DNA of 24,514 bases from CAYRJA01 sp964424455. GTDB lineage: Bacteria; Bacteroidota; Bacteroidia; Chitinophagales; UBA10324. Of this stretch, positions 16,010 through 24,294 are shown piece by piece. Numbering within the stretch: the stretch's first letter is position 1; the number at the start of each line of letters is the position of its first letter. Location: contig CAYRJA010000039.1 in the NCBI GenBank assembly GCA_964424455.1, forward strand, positions 1 to 24,514, in the 5' to 3' direction. The position numbers and the translations under genes were made by a program. Below the pieces are notes generated by a model. The model was not told the DNA's origin. It saw nothing but the letters and a program-made list of their open reading frames with translations, and did no database searches.

Positions 16010-18367
16010 ATGTCAAAACGCCTAAAGCAACAACTTGTCGTCAAACAAAAAACTCAGCTTCGGCTGAAGCCCAGATTAATCATAACTGGAAGTACGCTTG
16101 CAATAGCGGTACTGTTTGGTATGGGACTTTTTATGTACGGCAACTTTGGAAATAATACAGAATCGCTTGCTGCGAAAAAGAAAACTAAAACTGTTACAAC
16201 TCAATTCTCCGCACCGGATGGACCGATGGGAATTAATGCTGTTTGCACAGATAATAAAACAGAACTTACATGGAATAACAATACAGGTTCTGAGAATAAA
16301 TCGCAGACTGATGGAATTGTAATCCTAAAAAGAAATGGCATAGTAACAGCTAATCAGACTATCAATGATTTTGAAATGGATGCAACCGGAAAGATGGTGA
16401 CAGATGTTTCTTCACTTAACGGATGGGAAATGATTTACAACGGCAACCTGACCAACTCTTTTACCGATGAGGGAAATGTAAAAGGAATTTTCACTTATCT
16501 TATTTACGAGAAAGCCGGAGGCATTAAATGCACTGCTGCGGAAAACGCAGGTCGCATTTTTGTTTTCAATGGCAGTAACCTTTCGGAAACTCTGTCAACG
16601 GAAACAGCTATAGATGGTTTGTATCTTCCTTCGTCCTGTACGCTTACTGTTGATGACAAGAGTTTGCTTACCATTCGTAAAGGAACAGTACTCGGTATTG
16701 GTGGAACATTTGTTTTGAAAGGTCAAATGGAAGATAATGCTTCTGCCTGGACTTTTAATGAAGGCGCACAGTTCGTTTATGAATGTAACGGAAGTCGCAA
16801 AAATGCTATTCCTGCTGCAGAATGGAAGAAGGGTTCAACCTGTATGATAACCGGAATGGAAAATAAAGAACCTCATGGACTGAATCAGTCGTTTGCAGAT
16901 TTTACATGGAATTGTAAGAATCAAACTTCTGATGCCTCTGCTCCTGATAACTTTACAGTGAAAGGAAATATGAAAATATTGTCAACAGGTAAACAAATAA
17001 AGGCGTTTGCATTTAAAGGAACAAGCTATTTCAGTGGTGATGTTTTCATTGATAATTCTTCAGCACGAATAGAAGTGAAGGGAAAAAGTGAAATGATGAT
17101 TAGCGGAAGCGCTGCTCAAACGCTTACCGGTAACTGGAAATTGCAAACGCTTACGGTTAACAACCCTTCAACTGTTACACTTTGTGGTGAAATCACTGTA
17201 ACAAAGAAATTAAACATCGAGAATGGAACTATCCAACTGTCAGATAATAATTCTATAAAGAGCGTGTTTAATATCGCAAACGAGGCAGTAATCAACCGAG
17301 CAAACGGCACACTTGCATTTGCTCCTGTCTTCTCAGGCAGATATGATTTGAACTACCTTGCACCGTGTACAACAGGAGAGGAGTTGACGGAAAACAACAG
17401 TACACTGGCAAATCTCACCATTAATTGCGAAGGCGAAGTAGTACTGAATAAAAATGCAAGTATTAATTCGTCACTTCAACTTATCAATGGAATAATTGTA
17501 ACAGGTGATTTCGAAGTGGTAATGCGGGATAATTCACCGAAAGCAATTAAGGAATTTTCATCTTCATCTTATGTAGCGGGAAATCTGAGGAGAATGGTTA
17601 ATGGCAAAAGCACTTATGAATTTCCTGTTGGTACAAGATCCAATATGGAAGCTATTACAGTTAATCTGAATGGAACAGGCGGATTCAACTCATTGCTCGC
17701 AAAATTTAATTCAGAAAAACAAAGTAATTCTGCAATTACTGCCGGAACCAGATTAAACGGATCATTGGTAAGTAATTTTCTGAATAACGGATACTGGACA
17801 TTGACTCCAAACGGGGATATGACATCCGGTTCATACTCTGTAAAACTTTCATCGAAAGGACAAACCAATTCAGCTCCTGCAGTGGGATGCTATGCAGTGA
17901 TGAGCAGAAAGGATAAATCCTTCAAATGGAATTTCTCAGGTAAACATTCTATGAAAACGCAATCAGTCAATCAGGGAGTAGTAACGGCTGCCCGATCCAA
18001 TGTTAACTCATTCGGTGATTTTGCAGTTGCGTTTAGCGATGTTTCTATTCTTCTTTCAAAAAGTTTTCTGAATGTTTCATTGATTAATCATCAACATACT
18101 GATGTTACATGGAGAACCGATGCAGAAATGAATTTACCGTCGTTGGTGTTACAGCGCAGTCCGGATGCTGTACATTTTGATAATATCGGAGAAATGAAAG
18201 AAGGAAAAGAGAAAAATAATATGCAGGAGTTCACTTTCCGTGATTCTCAGCCGCTTGCAGGTGTGTCTTATTATCGCGTTAAACAGACTGATATGGATGG
18301 AACCGTATCATATAGTGATATAAGATTTATTGATAATACATCTGTCGTACAATCATCTAACAGATAA
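16010..18367 (+). CDS. Large exported protein, paralogue of its neighbours but lacking the sorting domain
   Basis: The 785 residues start at an ATG. A basic extension (residues 1-22, with VKQK at 11-14) precedes a hydrophobic segment (23-43), as in the upstream gene. A Lys-rich patch follows (AAKKKTKT), then a strand-rich domain with CTDNKTELTWNN. Repetitive beta-solenoid-like sequence runs from about residue 195 to 520. A domain shared with the 1403-aa neighbour follows (YVAGNLRRMVNGKSTYEFPVG, NNGYWTLTPNG). The protein ends in the fibronectin-like domain SLVLQRSPDAVHFDNIGE ... GVSYYRVKQTDMDG. It stops there, with no type A C-terminal domain, unlike both neighbours. It may stay membrane-anchored or be a truncated family member. 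Confidence 0.82.
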   Translation: MSKRLKQQLVVKQKTQLRLKPRLIITGSTLAIAVLFGMGLFMYGNFGNNTESLAAKKKTKTVTTQFSAPDGPMGINAVCTDNKTELTWNNNTGSENKSQTDGIVILKRNGIVTANQTINDFEMDATGKMVTDVSSLNGWEMIYNGNLTNSFTDEGNVKGIFTYLIYEKAGGIKCTAAENAGRIFVFNGSNLSETLSTETAIDGLYLPSSCTLTVDDKSLLTIRKGTVLGIGGTFVLKGQMEDNASAWTFNEGAQFVYECNGSRKNAIPAAEWKKGSTCMITGMENKEPHGLNQSFADFTWNCKNQTSDASAPDNFTVKGNMKILSTGKQIKAFAFKGTSYFSGDVFIDNSSARIEVKGKSEMMISGSAAQTLTGNWKLQTLTVNNPSTVTLCGEITVTKKLNIENGTIQLSDNNSIKSVFNIANEAVINRANGTLAFAPVFSGRYDLNYLAPCTTGEELTENNSTLANLTINCEGEVVLNKNASINSSLQLINGIIVTGDFEVVMRDNSPKAIKEFSSSSYVAGNLRRMVNGKSTYEFPVGTRSNMEAITVNLNGTGGFNSLLAKFNSEKQSNSAITAGTRLNGSLVSNFLNNGYWTLTPNGDMTSGSYSVKLSSKGQTNSAPAVGCYAVMSRKDKSFKWNFSGKHSMKTQSVNQGVVTAARSNVNSFGDFAVAFSDVSILLSKSFLNVSLINHQHTDVTWRTDAEMNLPSLVLQRSPDAVHFDNIGEMKEGKEKNNMQEFTFRDSQPLAGVSYYRVKQTDMDGTVSYSDIRFIDNTSVVQSSNR

Positions 18368-18388
18368 ATTCTTGATATAAGTTTTTCT

Positions 18389-18419
18389 AAAAGCCCTTCT
18401 GTTACAGTTGGGCTTTTTT
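18389..18419 (+). terminator. Intrinsic terminator after the 785-aa protein gene
   Basis: AAAAGCCC at 18389-18396 pairs with GGGCTTTT at 18410-18417, followed by more T. The 13-base loop contains the heptamer TGTTACA (18400-18406). It lies 21 bases after the stop at 18367. Confidence 0.88.
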
Positions 18420-18544
18420 ATTTAACTCCCTTTTTTGTATTTCATCAGCGCCAGATAATTTATTCTGTTCTCAAGTTTATAATTATATAATAGATGTAAC
18501 ATTTTAGAATTAAGAATGTAATAACGGACACTAAAAACACTTTT

Positions 18545-21500
18545 ATGTTAGCTTTTTCAATACTCAGATTAAAGTATGTCTGTAGTGTATTCTTTATCGC
18601 AAGTGTCATTCTCCTTAATGGAGCATTATTAAAGGATGTTCAGGCGCAATGTACCAGCAACACCATTGGTAATGATTCTCCTCAGAATGCCAAAAATACC
18701 GGAGAAACCCAGACATGGGATCAGAATGCAAAATCCTATGTGAAAATAAACGGTATATCAAGCAACAGCATCTATACAATAAGCTCTTCAAATACCACCG
18801 ATTATATCACCATAAGAACTTCTAATACAGGAGGAACGGTGATAAACAAAGGAACAACACCACTGACATTTTCTACAACTGCTACAACCATCTATGTTAT
18901 CAATAGTAAAAACTCCAGTTGTGCTACGAACGGAGCAATGCGTGAGATAACAATGGCTATAGCTCCTGTTATCAGTAATATTTCAGCAAGTGCTTGCGTA
19001 GGAGGTACGTTTACTGTTACAGGTACCGGTTTAGCCGGCGTAACCTCTGTTTCCATAAATGGAGAAAATGCACCCACTTTCACTATCAATTCTTCAACTT
19101 CTATTACTGTTACTGTACCAACCGGAGCTACCACCGGAAAAGTTTCTGTTACCGGACATGGAGGAACTAATACCAGTAGCTCTTCAATCACTATTGGATC
19201 TTCAATAGAAGATAATTCAGGAGATGATCAATCGGTTTGTAGTGGTACACTTGTTACACTTGGAGCCGCCTCAACTTCGGGAAGAAGTTATAAATGGAGT
19301 CCGGCAACCGGCTTAAGCAGTTCTACAAAATCAAACCCAACAGCTACCCCAACAGTTACTACCACCTATACTTTGACAGAAACGGTTATTTCAACAGGAT
19401 GTTCAGTTTCTAATTCGGTAGTTATTACAATAAAAGCATCACCAGGGGATAACGCAGGCAGCGATAAGTCATATTGCGGGAGTGGGCAAGTTACTATTGG
19501 GAAAAACCCATCTATGAGTAGTAACTACAGTTGGAGTCCTTCAACAGGATTAAGCAACGCCTCCATAGCTAATCCTACGGCATCACCGAATGCTACCACT
19601 ACTTATACATTAACAGAAACTTTTAAATCAACGGGTTGTTCATCCGCCAATTCTGTTGTTGTAACAGTAAGTTCACCGCCAACAGTAAGTATAACTCCAA
19701 GTTATTGTACAGGAGGCGGAAATGTACAACTGACTTCTACTTCCTATTCCAGTTATTTATGGAGTACCGGTTCAATAAACCAGAGTATTACCGTTGACAG
19801 GGCAGGAACTTATTCTGTAACAGCTACTAATTCCGGAGGGTGTACAGGCACTGCTTCTTACAGTTTAGCTATAGAACTGGTAGTGAATGGTGATTTTTCT
19901 TCAGGGAACACAGGATTCACAAGTGGATATAATTATACTGATGCGAAGGATGGTTTACAACCAGAAGATATGTATGCTGTTGGCAATGATGCTAACTACT
20001 TTCATGATAACTTTTGGGGATTTGACCATACGGATGGTGATGGTAAATTCATGATTGTAAACGGTAACACATCTGCAACTCCTAAAACAGTATGGCAACA
20101 GACAGTAACGATTGTTCCCAATACGGTTTATTACTTTTCTGCTTATGCTATAAGCATGAATAATGTAACCCCTTATGCCCAACTCCGGTTTGCGGTGGAT
20201 GGTGTTCAGATAGGAACAACGGCAAATCTTACTAAAGGAGCTACTTCCAATTCAGGACCATTTAACTGGAAGCGCTTTTATGGAACATGGAACTCAGGTT
20301 CAAAATCAACCGCCGTACTTTCTATTGTGGATTTGCAAACTGCAGCAGGCGGAAACGACTTCGCATTAGATGATATATCTTGCAGTACGCTTTCCACCGT
20401 TGCATTAGATGCAATTCCTTCTTATGATCCTGTCTGTGAAGGAGGGACTCTGAAATTGTATTCCAACACTACAGGTGGTATGCAGCCAATGACCTATAAA
20501 TGGGCGGGACCTAATTCTTTTTCCGCCACTACACAAGATGCCACTATTTCCGGTGCAACAACCTCAATGAATGGAACATACAGTGTTACAATTACAGATG
20601 CACACGGCTGTTCTACTTCGGCAAATACTACTCCGGTTTCAATCATTGCTGCACCTTCAGACAAAACAGTAACTGCTGTACTCTCAGTAATTTGTACAGG
20701 CAATTCAACTAATATTAAAGTGGCTGCTTCCAGTAACGGAGTCAGCTATCAATTAAGAAATAATGCAGACAACGCTGCTATTGGTTCGCCGGTTTCGGGC
20801 ACAGGCGGAAACATTAACCTTCCAACAGGATCACTACCTGCCGGAATAACCACATTCAATGTACTGGCAACCTCTAATTCGACAGGATGTACTTTGCAGA
20901 TGTCAAATACACCATCTGTTACAGTCAGCACAACTCCTGTTATAGTAACTCAGCCGAATGATGTAGGAATTTGTGGAGGTGGAACTGCCTCATTCAATAT
21001 ATCTGTATCGGGTTCTGATGTGAATTATCAATGGAAAGAAAGACAAGGCGCCAGCGGAGGATTTTCAAATATTACAAACGGAACGTCAGGCAATGGTGCA
21101 GTTTACAGCGGGGCAAACAGTAATTCGCTTTCTATTTCAAATACTCAGACAGGAATGAATGGATGGTCATATTATTGTGTAATTACCAACTCATGCAGTA
21201 CTTCTGTTTCTTCCGGTACAGTATCTCTTAGCGCTTCAGTTCCCGGTCAATGGAATGGAACTTCAAGTATCAATTGGAACGACGCTGCAAACTGGTGTAA
21301 TGGTATTCCTGATAAAACAACAGATGTAGTGATTCCTTCCGGCACACCTTACCAGCCAACTGTTAACAGTAATGCTGAATGTCACAATTTAACTATTCAA
21401 AGCGGTGCAACGGTTAAAGTTATCTCGACTGGAACTTTAGACCTTTATGGTGATCTTGTTGCAAATGGAACATTTGAGAACAATAGCGGATTGCTTCAAT

Positions 21501-22756
21501 TAAAAGGAAGCACAATTCAGAATTTACCTGAGGTTAACGCATTCGATGTTGTGATTGATAACCAGCAAGGAGTATCATTAGGCGGCACATTAACTGTAAC
21601 ACATGTTCTTACCTTCAGTAAAGGAAAAATATTTACAGGAGATTATTCGGTAGAGGTGACAAACAAAGCTGTTGCCGCAATAACCGGCTTTGCGAGAGAT
21701 AAATATATCGCGGGTACTTTGAAAAGGGCAGTGAATTCAACAGGTAATTATGAATTTCCTGTGGGTAGTCCGACTTTCTTTCAGTTGGCTGTATTGGATT
21801 TGAAGGTGCTTATCGGTGTCAATGATATTACTGCTAAATTTACTAACTCAGCTTTAACTATTCCGGTTAATACAACCATTATCAAGAATAGTAAAGTAAT
21901 AAGAAATATTTTAGACTGTGGTTATTGGACGATTGAAGCCAATCAGCAACCCATAGCCGGCACCTACACTGTTTCTCTCTTTCCGTTGGGCTCTACAAAC
22001 AGTAAGGTCAATGATGATTTTATAGTTATCAAGAAGCCATCAGGAAGCGCAGTGTCTAACTTCACAGCACCGGGAACCTATTTCCCTCCAATGTTAAATG
22101 ATCTTGGAGACAGAGGCGCTAAAATGGCAGGACTTACTTCTTTTTCTGATTATGGAGTAGGATCAGGAGAGGGCGATGTATTGCCAATTAAGCTGACTTA
22201 TTTCACTGCTGAAAAGACGGACAATAATGATGATGTATTGCTGAAGTGGAATACTGCCGCTGAGCTTAATAATGACCACTTTGAATTAGAAGTGGCAACC
22301 GAGATGCTGGTAGATGGAAGATTGGACTTCAATAAGTTTGGAGAAGTTCCGGGCGCAGGCACCACTACTATTCCTCATGATTATAATTTCACGGATGAAG
22401 AACCTGGAAAAACCGGAATGAGATATTACAGATTAAAACAGGTTGATTACGATGGTACTTCTACTTACTCGGATATTCAACCACTTTCATTCTCTGATAA
22501 AGTGGAGTTGTCTGAGTTATATCCTAATCCTGTTACAAATATTCTGCACTTTACCATTAAATCAACAGCGGCAAAAGATGTAACAATTTCAATTTACAAC
22601 CTTACCGGACAGGAAGTTTACCGAAACAATGTTCAGCTTACGGAAGGTAGAAACATGATGTCTTTCGACATGATACAATTACCGAGGGGTTATTACATAT
22701 TTAATGTTACAGGAGATAGTGATGTAAAAATTAAAGAGAAGTTTGAAAAATTTTGA
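18545..22756 (+). CDS. Multidomain T9SS-secreted surface protein (TIG, PKD/Ig-like, CBM-like, sorting domain)
   Basis: The 1403 residues open with a classical signal peptide (cleavage likely after VQA, residue 34). Rough layout: a TIG/IPT-like domain (138-220, FTVTGTGLAGVTSVSING); two tandem repeats (220-377) sharing WSPATGLS/WSPSTGLS and TTTYTLTET; a PKD-like unit (YLWSTGS); and a jelly-roll domain at about 440-615 (LVVNGDFSSGNTGF ... ALDDISC) resembling carbohydrate-binding modules. Further Ig-like domains follow to about 900 (VNYQWKERQG, YYCVITNSC), then a solenoid-like stretch with WNDAANWCNGIPD. A domain shared with the 785-aa neighbour follows, then a fibronectin-like unit (MRYYRLKQVDYDG) and a type A sorting domain from about 1318 (LYPNPVTNILHF). 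No catalytic domain is visible; an adhesin or glycan-binding role is inferred. Confidence 0.88.
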   Translation: MLAFSILRLKYVCSVFFIASVILLNGALLKDVQAQCTSNTIGNDSPQNAKNTGETQTWDQNAKSYVKINGISSNSIYTISSSNTTDYITIRTSNTGGTVINKGTTPLTFSTTATTIYVINSKNSSCATNGAMREITMAIAPVISNISASACVGGTFTVTGTGLAGVTSVSINGENAPTFTINSSTSITVTVPTGATTGKVSVTGHGGTNTSSSSITIGSSIEDNSGDDQSVCSGTLVTLGAASTSGRSYKWSPATGLSSSTKSNPTATPTVTTTYTLTETVISTGCSVSNSVVITIKASPGDNAGSDKSYCGSGQVTIGKNPSMSSNYSWSPSTGLSNASIANPTASPNATTTYTLTETFKSTGCSSANSVVVTVSSPPTVSITPSYCTGGGNVQLTSTSYSSYLWSTGSINQSITVDRAGTYSVTATNSGGCTGTASYSLAIELVVNGDFSSGNTGFTSGYNYTDAKDGLQPEDMYAVGNDANYFHDNFWGFDHTDGDGKFMIVNGNTSATPKTVWQQTVTIVPNTVYYFSAYAISMNNVTPYAQLRFAVDGVQIGTTANLTKGATSNSGPFNWKRFYGTWNSGSKSTAVLSIVDLQTAAGGNDFALDDISCSTLSTVALDAIPSYDPVCEGGTLKLYSNTTGGMQPMTYKWAGPNSFSATTQDATISGATTSMNGTYSVTITDAHGCSTSANTTPVSIIAAPSDKTVTAVLSVICTGNSTNIKVAASSNGVSYQLRNNADNAAIGSPVSGTGGNINLPTGSLPAGITTFNVLATSNSTGCTLQMSNTPSVTVSTTPVIVTQPNDVGICGGGTASFNISVSGSDVNYQWKERQGASGGFSNITNGTSGNGAVYSGANSNSLSISNTQTGMNGWSYYCVITNSCSTSVSSGTVSLSASVPGQWNGTSSINWNDAANWCNGIPDKTTDVVIPSGTPYQPTVNSNAECHNLTIQSGATVKVISTGTLDLYGDLVANGTFENNSGLLQLKGSTIQNLPEVNAFDVVIDNQQGVSLGGTLTVTHVLTFSKGKIFTGDYSVEVTNKAVAAITGFARDKYIAGTLKRAVNSTGNYEFPVGSPTFFQLAVLDLKVLIGVNDITAKFTNSALTIPVNTTIIKNSKVIRNILDCGYWTIEANQQPIAGTYTVSLFPLGSTNSKVNDDFIVIKKPSGSAVSNFTAPGTYFPPMLNDLGDRGAKMAGLTSFSDYGVGSGEGDVLPIKLTYFTAEKTDNNDDVLLKWNTAAELNNDHFELEVATEMLVDGRLDFNKFGEVPGAGTTTIPHDYNFTDEEPGKTGMRYYRLKQVDYDGTSTYSDIQPLSFSDKVELSELYPNPVTNILHFTIKSTAAKDVTISIYNLTGQEVYRNNVQLTEGRNMMSFDMIQLPRGYYIFNVTGDSDVKIKEKFEKF

Positions 22757-22780
22757 TTCTAACCAAATCAAATAGTAAGA

Positions 22781-22806
22781 AGGGGATAAGCGATTATCCC
22801 TTTTTT
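22781..22806 (+). terminator. Intrinsic terminator between convergent genes, with a GCGA tetraloop
   Basis: GGGATAA at 22783-22789 pairs with TTATCCC at 22794-22800 around the tetraloop GCGA (GNRA class), extended by a G-T wobble and A-T pairs, followed by TTTTTT. It ends the 1403-aa protein's transcript and contains the rfaE2 stop codon (22794-22796) in its right arm. Confidence 0.88.
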
Positions 22807-23285
22807 ATTTTCTCTTCTATGGATGTAGTACTGAATCCTTCTATGAATGGAATAATTTCTACTACTCCATTCCATTGCTGCATTTCTTTGTATCCGACCA
22901 CTTCTTCCTTCTTGTAATCGCCTCCCTTCACTAATATGTCCGGCTGAATGGCTTTAATACATTCAAGCGGCGTATCTTCATCAAATAAAATTACTGCATC
23001 GGTAAAACTGAATGATGCCATCACCAGTGCACGTGTGTTTTCATCCTGAAGCGGACGATTGGATTTTTTTATTCTGCGGACAGAGGCATCTGTATTCAGT
23101 GCAACGATTAATTTCCCTCCGAGGTCAGCACAGGCAGCCAGTGTGTGAATATGCCCTGCATGAATAATATCAAAACAGCCGTTAGTGAAAATAATTTTCT
23201 GCGACTGAAGATGCCAAATATGAAGCAGCGGCTCCAACTGTTTCAGTGTTACAATCTTTTTCCGAATCAGTTCAATATGATTCAT
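22794..23285 (-). CDS. rfaE2: D-glycero-beta-D-manno-heptose 1-phosphate adenylyltransferase
   Basis: This enzyme makes ADP-D-glycero-beta-D-manno-heptose from heptose-1-phosphate and ATP, supplying heptose for LPS core. The 163 residues correspond to the C-terminal half of E. coli HldE as a stand-alone protein. The nucleotidyltransferase motif FTNGCFDIIHAGHIHTL includes HxGH at residues 42-45. GGKLIVALNTDASVRRIK and the block DILVKGGDYKKEEVVG near the C-terminus are diagnostic of this subfamily. The ATG at 23285 lies inside the end of the flippase-like gene (14-base overlap), so the two are likely co-translated. The GT9 enzyme at 13209-14210 may use its product. Confidence 0.94.
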   Translation of the reverse strand: MNHIELIRKKIVTLKQLEPLLHIWHLQSQKIIFTNGCFDIIHAGHIHTLAACADLGGKLIVALNTDASVRRIKKSNRPLQDENTRALVMASFSFTDAVILFDEDTPLECIKAIQPDILVKGGDYKKEEVVGYKEMQQWNGVVEIIPFIEGFSTTSIEEKIKKG

Positions 23286-24291
23286 TGGTTTTTACTTTTC
23301 TGTTAAACAAAGGAAGTAAAAAGAAAAGCGATATTCCTGCAATAATAATAGCGACTGTTTGAATAGCATGGGCAAAGGTGGCGAAAGTTAAACCCTCTTC
23401 ATAAGAAAGCCCGTAAGCAATTAGTGTTTGTGTTACCACGAAATGATAAGCGCCAATTCCTCCCTGTACCGGAACCACAAAACCCAAAGCGCCGAATGAC
23501 ATTACTGTAAGCGCTGTCAGTAAGCCAAGGTGAGAAGTAAAATCAAATCCATAAAAACAAAAATAAGTGGAGAGAGCGTACATTATCCAGATAACGACTG
23601 AATGAACAAGAAACATCACAGGATTTTTTAACTTGCCGATTGTCCGTAATCCTTCACCAAAACCGGCAATCATTTTTGAAAACCGTTGATAAAAAAGAGT
23701 GGTTTTTAGTTTTGTGTATAGGAAGCGGATAGCGACACCCACAACAATAATGCTTACAGCAGTTATCACATAAAACACAGATCCTTTCTCTGCAAGTGAA
23801 GATAATTTTTCAACAACAGGATGAATGAAATTTTTTAAAGCAAAATCAGAGAGTAAGCCAAATTGTAGCACCACTGTAATAAAAAGAAGCGCCAGCATGG
23901 TGAGTACATCCACTATTCTTTCTACTACTACTGTACCGAGCAGATTACTGACCGGAACTTTCTCATAGCGGTTCAGTATGGCACATCTGGATACTTCTCC
24001 CAGTCGTGGAACGGCAAGATTGGCAAAGTAACCTATTGTAACAGCAGAAAAAGTATTGATGAGCCGTACCTTGTAACCTGTCGGCTCAATCAGCATTTTC
24101 CATCGTACAGATCGGCTTACGTTGCTGAGAAATCCGAAAAGGATAGAAACAAGCGCCCAGTAATAATTAGCATTCTCCAACTTGTTTTTTATCTCACCGA
24201 TATTCTGACCGCGGAATGCCAGCCAAAAAAGAAACACACCAATAACAAAAAAGAGAATGACTTTTAACGCAGAAAACAATTTTGCTTTCAA
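23272..24291 (-). CDS. Flippase-like / lysylphosphatidylglycerol synthase TM family membrane protein
   Basis: The 339 residues form about eight or nine membrane helices with motifs of the UPF0104/YbhN family: VSRSVRWKMLIEPTGY, GYFANLAVPRLGEVSRCAIL, VVVERIVDVLTMLALL and the late VPVQGGIGAYHFVV. This family includes the flippase/TM domain of MprF and uncharacterised relatives proposed to move lipids or lipid-linked sugars. No synthase domain is attached, so a transport role is likelier than an enzymatic one. The start is TTG at 24291, 3 bases after the panD stop, and the end overlaps rfaE2. Substrate unknown; neighbours hint at envelope lipids. Confidence 0.86.
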   Translation of the reverse strand: MKAKLFSALKVILFFVIGVFLFWLAFRGQNIGEIKNKLENANYYWALVSILFGFLSNVSRSVRWKMLIEPTGYKVRLINTFSAVTIGYFANLAVPRLGEVSRCAILNRYEKVPVSNLLGTVVVERIVDVLTMLALLFITVVLQFGLLSDFALKNFIHPVVEKLSSLAEKGSVFYVITAVSIIVVGVAIRFLYTKLKTTLFYQRFSKMIAGFGEGLRTIGKLKNPVMFLVHSVVIWIMYALSTYFCFYGFDFTSHLGLLTALTVMSFGALGFVVPVQGGIGAYHFVVTQTLIAYGLSYEEGLTFATFAHAIQTVAIIIAGISLFFLLPLFNRKVKTNESY

Positions 24292-24294
24292 CGG

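Larger units (their letters stand above)
157..24043. repeat. Dispersed heptamer TGTTACA/TGTAACA, about 55 copies across the window
   Basis: Manual scan found about 31 copies as TGTTACA and 24 as TGTAACA on the plus strand. Start positions: 157, 391, 727, 906, 1022, 2048, 2754, 3040, 3238, 3520, 4159, 4217, 5846, 6065, 7031, 8125, 8635, 8817, 9948, 9965, 10643, 11539, 11785, 11827, 12209, 12560, 12842, 12975, 13485, 13815, 14996, 15221, 15575, 15925, 15938, 16192, 17173, 17197, 17497, 18103, 18147, 18400, 18495, 19015, 19252, 19660, 19816, 20584, 20917, 21595, 22531, 22579, 22705, 23247 and 24037. Chance expectation at about 40% GC is near five. Variants with one end base changed number only about a dozen in total. 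The base after TGTTACA is rarely T; no longer consensus is obvious. Confidence 0.85.

Noticed and set aside
18892..19191. Long minus-strand frame opposite the 1403-aa protein
   Set aside because: Val/Pro/Glu-rich shadow of a Thr/Ser-rich coding strand; no independent support.
19203..19675. Tandem DNA repeat in the 1403-aa protein gene
   Set aside because: The repeat is visible at protein level (WSPxTGLS ... TTTYTLTET) but the DNA copies have diverged, so it is a domain duplication, not a simple DNA repeat or CRISPR.
157..24043. TGTTACA as a KOPS- or Chi-like polar motif
   Set aside because: Orientation is nearly balanced (about 31 to 24) along the window with no run of one direction, so a strongly strand-biased chromosome-segregation motif is unlikely. 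A non-polar recombination role stays open.
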